In this document: positions 4,804-7,801 of the stretch, one piece after another
How the letters are laid out: the number at the start of each line of letters is the position of its first letter
How positions within the stretch are numbered: position 1 is the stretch's first letter
Assembly (NCBI GenBank): GCA_028694565.1
Contig: JAQVKR010000113.1
Span: forward strand, 1-7,801
Direction of reading: 5' to 3'
DNA length: 7,801 nt
From: Gammaproteobacteria bacterium
GTDB lineage: Bacteria > Pseudomonadota > Gammaproteobacteria > DSM-26407
Position numbers and translations under genes: made by a program
Notes under the pieces: generated by a model
What the model was told of the DNA's origin: nothing
The model's database searches: none
What the model saw: only the letters and a program-made list of their open reading frames with translations

Positions 4804-7801
4804 TCAGGTCGAGCGCTGATCCGATGGCTGGTCGTCGGGCCACGCGAAGCGCCGCTGTTCGAACAGGCGGATGCAGGCATCGACGGCCGCGGCATCGTAC
4901 CGGCTGCCGCGGCCGGCGCGGATCTCCTCCTGCGCGCGATCCGCCCCCAGCGCGGGGCGGTAGGGGCGGTGGGCGCTGATGGCCTCCACCACGTCGGCCA
5001 CCGCCAGGATGCGCGCCTCCTCCACGATGGCGTCCCCGCTCAGTCCCCGGGGATAGCCGCTGCCGTCCATGCGCTCGTGGTGCTGCAGGATCATCTCCGC
5101 CACCGGCCACGGGAAGGAGATGCCGCGGACGATGTCGAAGCCGACCTGGGGATGCTGCTGGATGATGCCGAACTCCTGGGGCGTCAGTCGCCCCGGACGG
5201 TTGAGTATCTCCGCCGGCACGTAGATCTTGCCGATGTCGTGGATGATGGCCCCGAGGCGCAGGCCCTCGATGCGGTTCTCGCTCCAGCCCAGCTCCCGGG
5301 CGATGGCCTCGGCCAGCAGCGCCACCCGGCGCTGGTGGCCGGCGGTGTAGGGATCGCGGATCTCCACGGTATGGGCGATGGCCTCGATGGTCTCGAACAG
5401 CACGTTCCCCAGCGCCTCGCGGGCGTGATCGCGCTCCTCGGAGGTGCGATGGCTGCGGATGCCGAAGGCGAGGTCGTTGGCCAGCTCGTCCAGCAGCGCC
5501 ACCTCCCCGGTGGTGAACTCCTGCCCGGGGGCGGCACAGACCCCGAGCACGCCGAACGCCCGGCCCGTGTCCACGAGGGGCAGCACCACGCAGTTTTCCA
5601 CGCCTCCCTGGGCGTCGCCGTGGCCGGCGGGCTCTCCGGCGTTGATCCGCGCGGCGGCCTCGATGTGCGATTCGGGACCGGACCGGGTGCCGGCCGCGTG
5701 CACGATGCGGGATTCCCCGTGTCCCGGCCTCTCCCCGTGGTAGGCGATCCAGGCCAGGGGGTAGCCGCCCTGGTCGACCATGACGTCGCACAGCGAGCGG
5801 TTGAGCTCCGCCTCGCTTTCGGCGCGGACCAGGACCGTGTTGCCCTGGCTCAGGGTGCGCAGGGTGCGGTTCAGCCGCTCCAGTGCCTCGGCGTGGCGGC
5901 GCTGGGCGATGAGCTGACCCAGCTGGACCCCCACCGTTGCGATGAGCGAGCGCTCTTCATCCAGGAAGGGGTCCCGACCCGCCTCCGCCAGCGGCTCCAG
6001 GTAGCACACTTCCACCTCCCCGCCGGGGGGATCGGGCAGCTGGATGGGCGCCCGCAATGTCCACTCGGTGGGACGGTAGCCGCTGCTGGTGAATTCGCTC
6101 GCCCCGAGGCTGACCCGGGCCGCGGCCCGATCCGGGTGCCGCCAACCGCCGGGGAGGAGATCGGCGATGCGCTGCAGGACCGTCGCCAGGGGCATTTCCT
6201 TGTCGGCCGCCAGCCGCATGACCTGGTAGAGACAGTCGGTCTCCTTCACCCGCTCGCGCAGGGTATCCAGGAGATCGTGCTCCCGGGCCTCGAACTCCTT
6301 GCGCGCGGTGACGTCCGAGTGGGCGCCCACCATGCGCACCGGCCGCCCGGACTCGTCACGGAATACGCGTCCGCGGCTCTCGACCCAGACGTCGCGCCCG
6401 TTCCGGTGGCGCATGCGGAACATAAGGTCGATGTGATCGCCGTCTCCCTGGAGCACGCGCTCCACTTCCGCCAGCACGCCCGGGCGATCCTCCGGGTGAA
6501 TCCGGCTCCGCCATGTCCCCAGCCGGTTGCCGAGCTCCTCGTCCCCATAGCCGAGAATCGCTTTCCAGCGGGGTGAGAAGTAGACCTGGTCGTTCACCAG
6601 GTTCCAGTCCCACAAGCCGTCCTCGGTGCCTTCGAGCATCAGGGTGAGCCGTTCCTCGCTGGTGCGCAGGGACTCCTCGGCGCGGCGCTGCTCGGTCACG
6701 TCCTGACCCGAGGAGAGGGTGCCGATGGGGTGGCCGTGTCCGTCCCGCAGCACCGTGTTGTGCCAGCTGATGATCCGCACCCGGCCGTCCCGGGTCAGGA
6801 CCGGGGCCTCAGCGTGCTCCCGGGGCGCATTCTCCATGTGCTGCGCGAACAGGGCGTGGATTTCCGCCCGCCGCGGCGCCGGGATGCAGGTTGCGACCCA
6901 GTCGCGGCCGATCAGCTCCTCTTCCGGGTAGCCCAGGATCTCGCAGCCGCGGCGGTTGACCAGGGTGATGCGTCCGTCGTGATCCAGGGCGAGGATCATC
7001 ACGTTGACCACGTCCAGGTAGCGCTGGGCCCGGCGGTGGGCCTCCACCATCTCCTGCTCGGCGCTGCGCCGCTCGGTGATGTCCTGGAGAATGTGGATGC
7101 CGGAGCGAAGAGTGCCCCCGCCACCGCGCAGCGCGTAGCCGCGGGCGGCGTAGTGGCGGCCCTCCACGGTGATTTCGTACGGCTCCTCCGAGGGTTCGTC
7201 GTCGAGGACGCAGCCGGCGAGCGGCCCCCCGCCGCGGGGGAACACCTCCCAGTAGGGGCGGCCCAGCAGTTCCTTGAACTCGAGCCCCGCCGCCACGGCG
7301 TAGGCGCGGTTGACCCGCTGCAGCCGGCCCTCGGCATCGTGCAGGAAAATGGGGTCCGGGACCGCGTCGAACGCCTCGACCCATTCCCGGTGCGCCAGCT
7401 CGATGCTGTCCCGGGATTCGGCCAGGGCCCGGTTCGCGGCGCCGAGGGCGATGGAGCGGCGCCGGATGGCGTCAAGGTAGAGGGCGATGGAGGAGGTGAA
7501 CACCAGGCCGAAGATCAGCAGGAGCCGGGGCCAATGATGGTAGTGGCCCGCTCCGAACGCGGGCCCCGGCGAGACGGACAAATCCAGGGGGGCGCCGGGC
7601 AGCCCGATATCGAAATGCAGCGCATCGGCCCCGGGGGCATGGTCCGCATGGTTGCTGTAGAGCGTCGCCGGCGCGGCATCCCCCGGCGCGCTGCCGCTGA
7701 GGCGCAGATACAGCTCATCCGCGGGAAAGAGGCGCAGCGCCCCGGTGATCATCTCGTCGATCCGGCTGATGCAGACGGCCAGGCCGAAGGGTCGCCGCGT
7801 A
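4804..7801 (-). CDS. CHASE-PAS-PAS-PAS-GAF-GAF-HD-GYP cyclic di-GMP phosphodiesterase, 5' end cut by window
   Basis: Membrane-bound sensor likely to hydrolyse cyclic di-GMP. The frame is open to the window edge (998 residues seen), and the ATG at 7752 is probably internal because the residues before it (RRPFGLAVCISRIDEM) continue the same domain. Numbering from that Met: 1-70 is the C-terminal part of a periplasmic CHASE-like domain (low to moderate certainty); 75-95 is a membrane segment (WPRLLLIFGLVFTSSIALYL) with RRR on its cytoplasmic side. PAS domains lie at about 120-228, 240-357 and 365-485, each ending in a D-I/V-T-E/A PAC-type motif. GAF-like regions lie at about 500-620 and 622-768, the second short in its middle. 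HD-GYP is at 785-970: His806, His838-Asp839, Lys842, His867, His891-His892-Glu893, the DGSGYP loop at 896-901 and Asp920, so the metal site looks complete. No GGDEF or EAL domain. The input signal is unknown. Confidence 0.92.
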   Translation of the reverse strand, partial: TRRPFGLAVCISRIDEMITGALRLFPADELYLRLSGSAPGDAAPATLYSNHADHAPGADALHFDIGLPGAPLDLSVSPGPAFGAGHYHHWPRLLLIFGLVFTSSIALYLDAIRRRSIALGAANRALAESRDSIELAHREWVEAFDAVPDPIFLHDAEGRLQRVNRAYAVAAGLEFKELLGRPYWEVFPRGGGPLAGCVLDDEPSEEPYEITVEGRHYAARGYALRGGGGTLRSGIHILQDITERRSAEQEMVEAHRRAQRYLDVVNVMILALDHDGRITLVNRRGCEILGYPEEELIGRDWVATCIPAPRRAEIHALFAQHMENAPREHAEAPVLTRDGRVRIISWHNTVLRDGHGHPIGTLSSGQDVTEQRRAEESLRTSEERLTLMLEGTEDGLWDWNLVNDQVYFSPRWKAILGYGDEELGNRLGTWRSRIHPEDRPGVLAEVERVLQGDGDHIDLMFRMRHRNGRDVWVESRGRVFRDESGRPVRMVGAHSDVTARKEFEAREHDLLDTLRERVKETDCLYQVMRLAADKEMPLATVLQRIADLLPGGWRHPDRAAARVSLGASEFTSSGYRPTEWTLRAPIQLPDPPGGEVEVCYLEPLAEAGRDPFLDEERSLIATVGVQLGQLIAQRRHAEALERLNRTLRTLSQGNTVLVRAESEAELNRSLCDVMVDQGGYPLAWIAYHGERPGHGESRIVHAAGTRSGPESHIEAAARINAGEPAGHGDAQGGVENCVVLPLVDTGRAFGVLGVCAAPGQEFTTGEVALLDELANDLAFGIRSHRTSEERDHAREALGNVLFETIEAIAHTVEIRDPYTAGHQRRVALLAEAIARELGWSENRIEGLRLGAIIHDIGKIYVPAEILNRPGRLTPQEFGIIQQHPQVGFDIVRGISFPWPVAEMILQHHERMDGSGYPRGLSGDAIVEEARILAVADVVEAISAHRPYRPALGADRAQEEIRAGRGSRYDAAAVDACIRLFEQRRFAWPDDQPSDQRST

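Noticed and set aside
4801..6576. Long plus-strand open frame of 591 codons opposite the HD-GYP gene
   Set aside because: The minus strand here encodes clear PAS, GAF and HD-GYP motifs. The plus-strand translation is rich in Gly, Ala, His, Asp and Val with no recognisable motif, as expected for an antisense shadow in GC-rich DNA.

Overview
The window is GC-rich, densely coding bacterial DNA. Gene content fits a gammaproteobacterium: a DadA-type D-amino acid dehydrogenase, an MtgA-type monofunctional transglycosylase, a short DksA-like zinc-finger protein, and a CHASE/PAS/GAF/HD-GYP signalling protein. An Ectothiorhodospiraceae/Chromatiales-like halophile or sulfur oxidiser is my best guess, but only from overall character. 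No phage, plasmid, CRISPR, tRNA or rRNA signal was seen.

Layout, left to right. Positions 1-1230 (+) hold dadA, missing only its first few codons. A GC-rich hairpin with a short T run follows. mtgA (1352-2047, +) has a plausible sigma70 promoter in front and GC-rich stem-loops behind. A 132-residue DksA/TraR-like protein (2201-2599, +) has its own AT-rich -10 box and a good Shine-Dalgarno. About 160 bp of nested inverted repeats (2598-2761) then separate it from the next unit; this looks like a non-autonomous mobile element (MITE-like).

The central unit is a tight three-gene operon (2811-4698, +). The first gene is a ribosome-hibernation factor whose usual dimerisation tail is replaced by a cold-shock-like domain. 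The second, 6 bp later, is a Nudix hydrolase. The third overlaps the Nudix stop and is an eIF2B-alpha/ribose-1,5-bisphosphate isomerase-like protein. It keeps the GAD and NKxGT signatures of the superfamily but has Ser where the catalytic Cys of the isomerases is expected. A gene-dense convergent region with a long nested palindrome (4699-4803) follows. The rest (4804-7801) is one long minus-strand gene, cut by the window edge: a membrane-anchored CHASE-PAS-PAS-PAS-GAF-GAF-HD-GYP protein with an intact HD-GYP active site, so a likely cyclic di-GMP phosphodiesterase.

The most interesting part is the hibernation factor, Nudix and eIF2B-like operon, with a DksA-like gene just upstream. It suggests a stress or starvation unit joining ribosome silencing to phosphoribosyl/nucleotide metabolism. 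One testable route is PRPP to ribose-1,5-bisphosphate to ribulose-1,5-bisphosphate, but the Cys-to-Ser change argues against a standard isomerase, so the function stays open.
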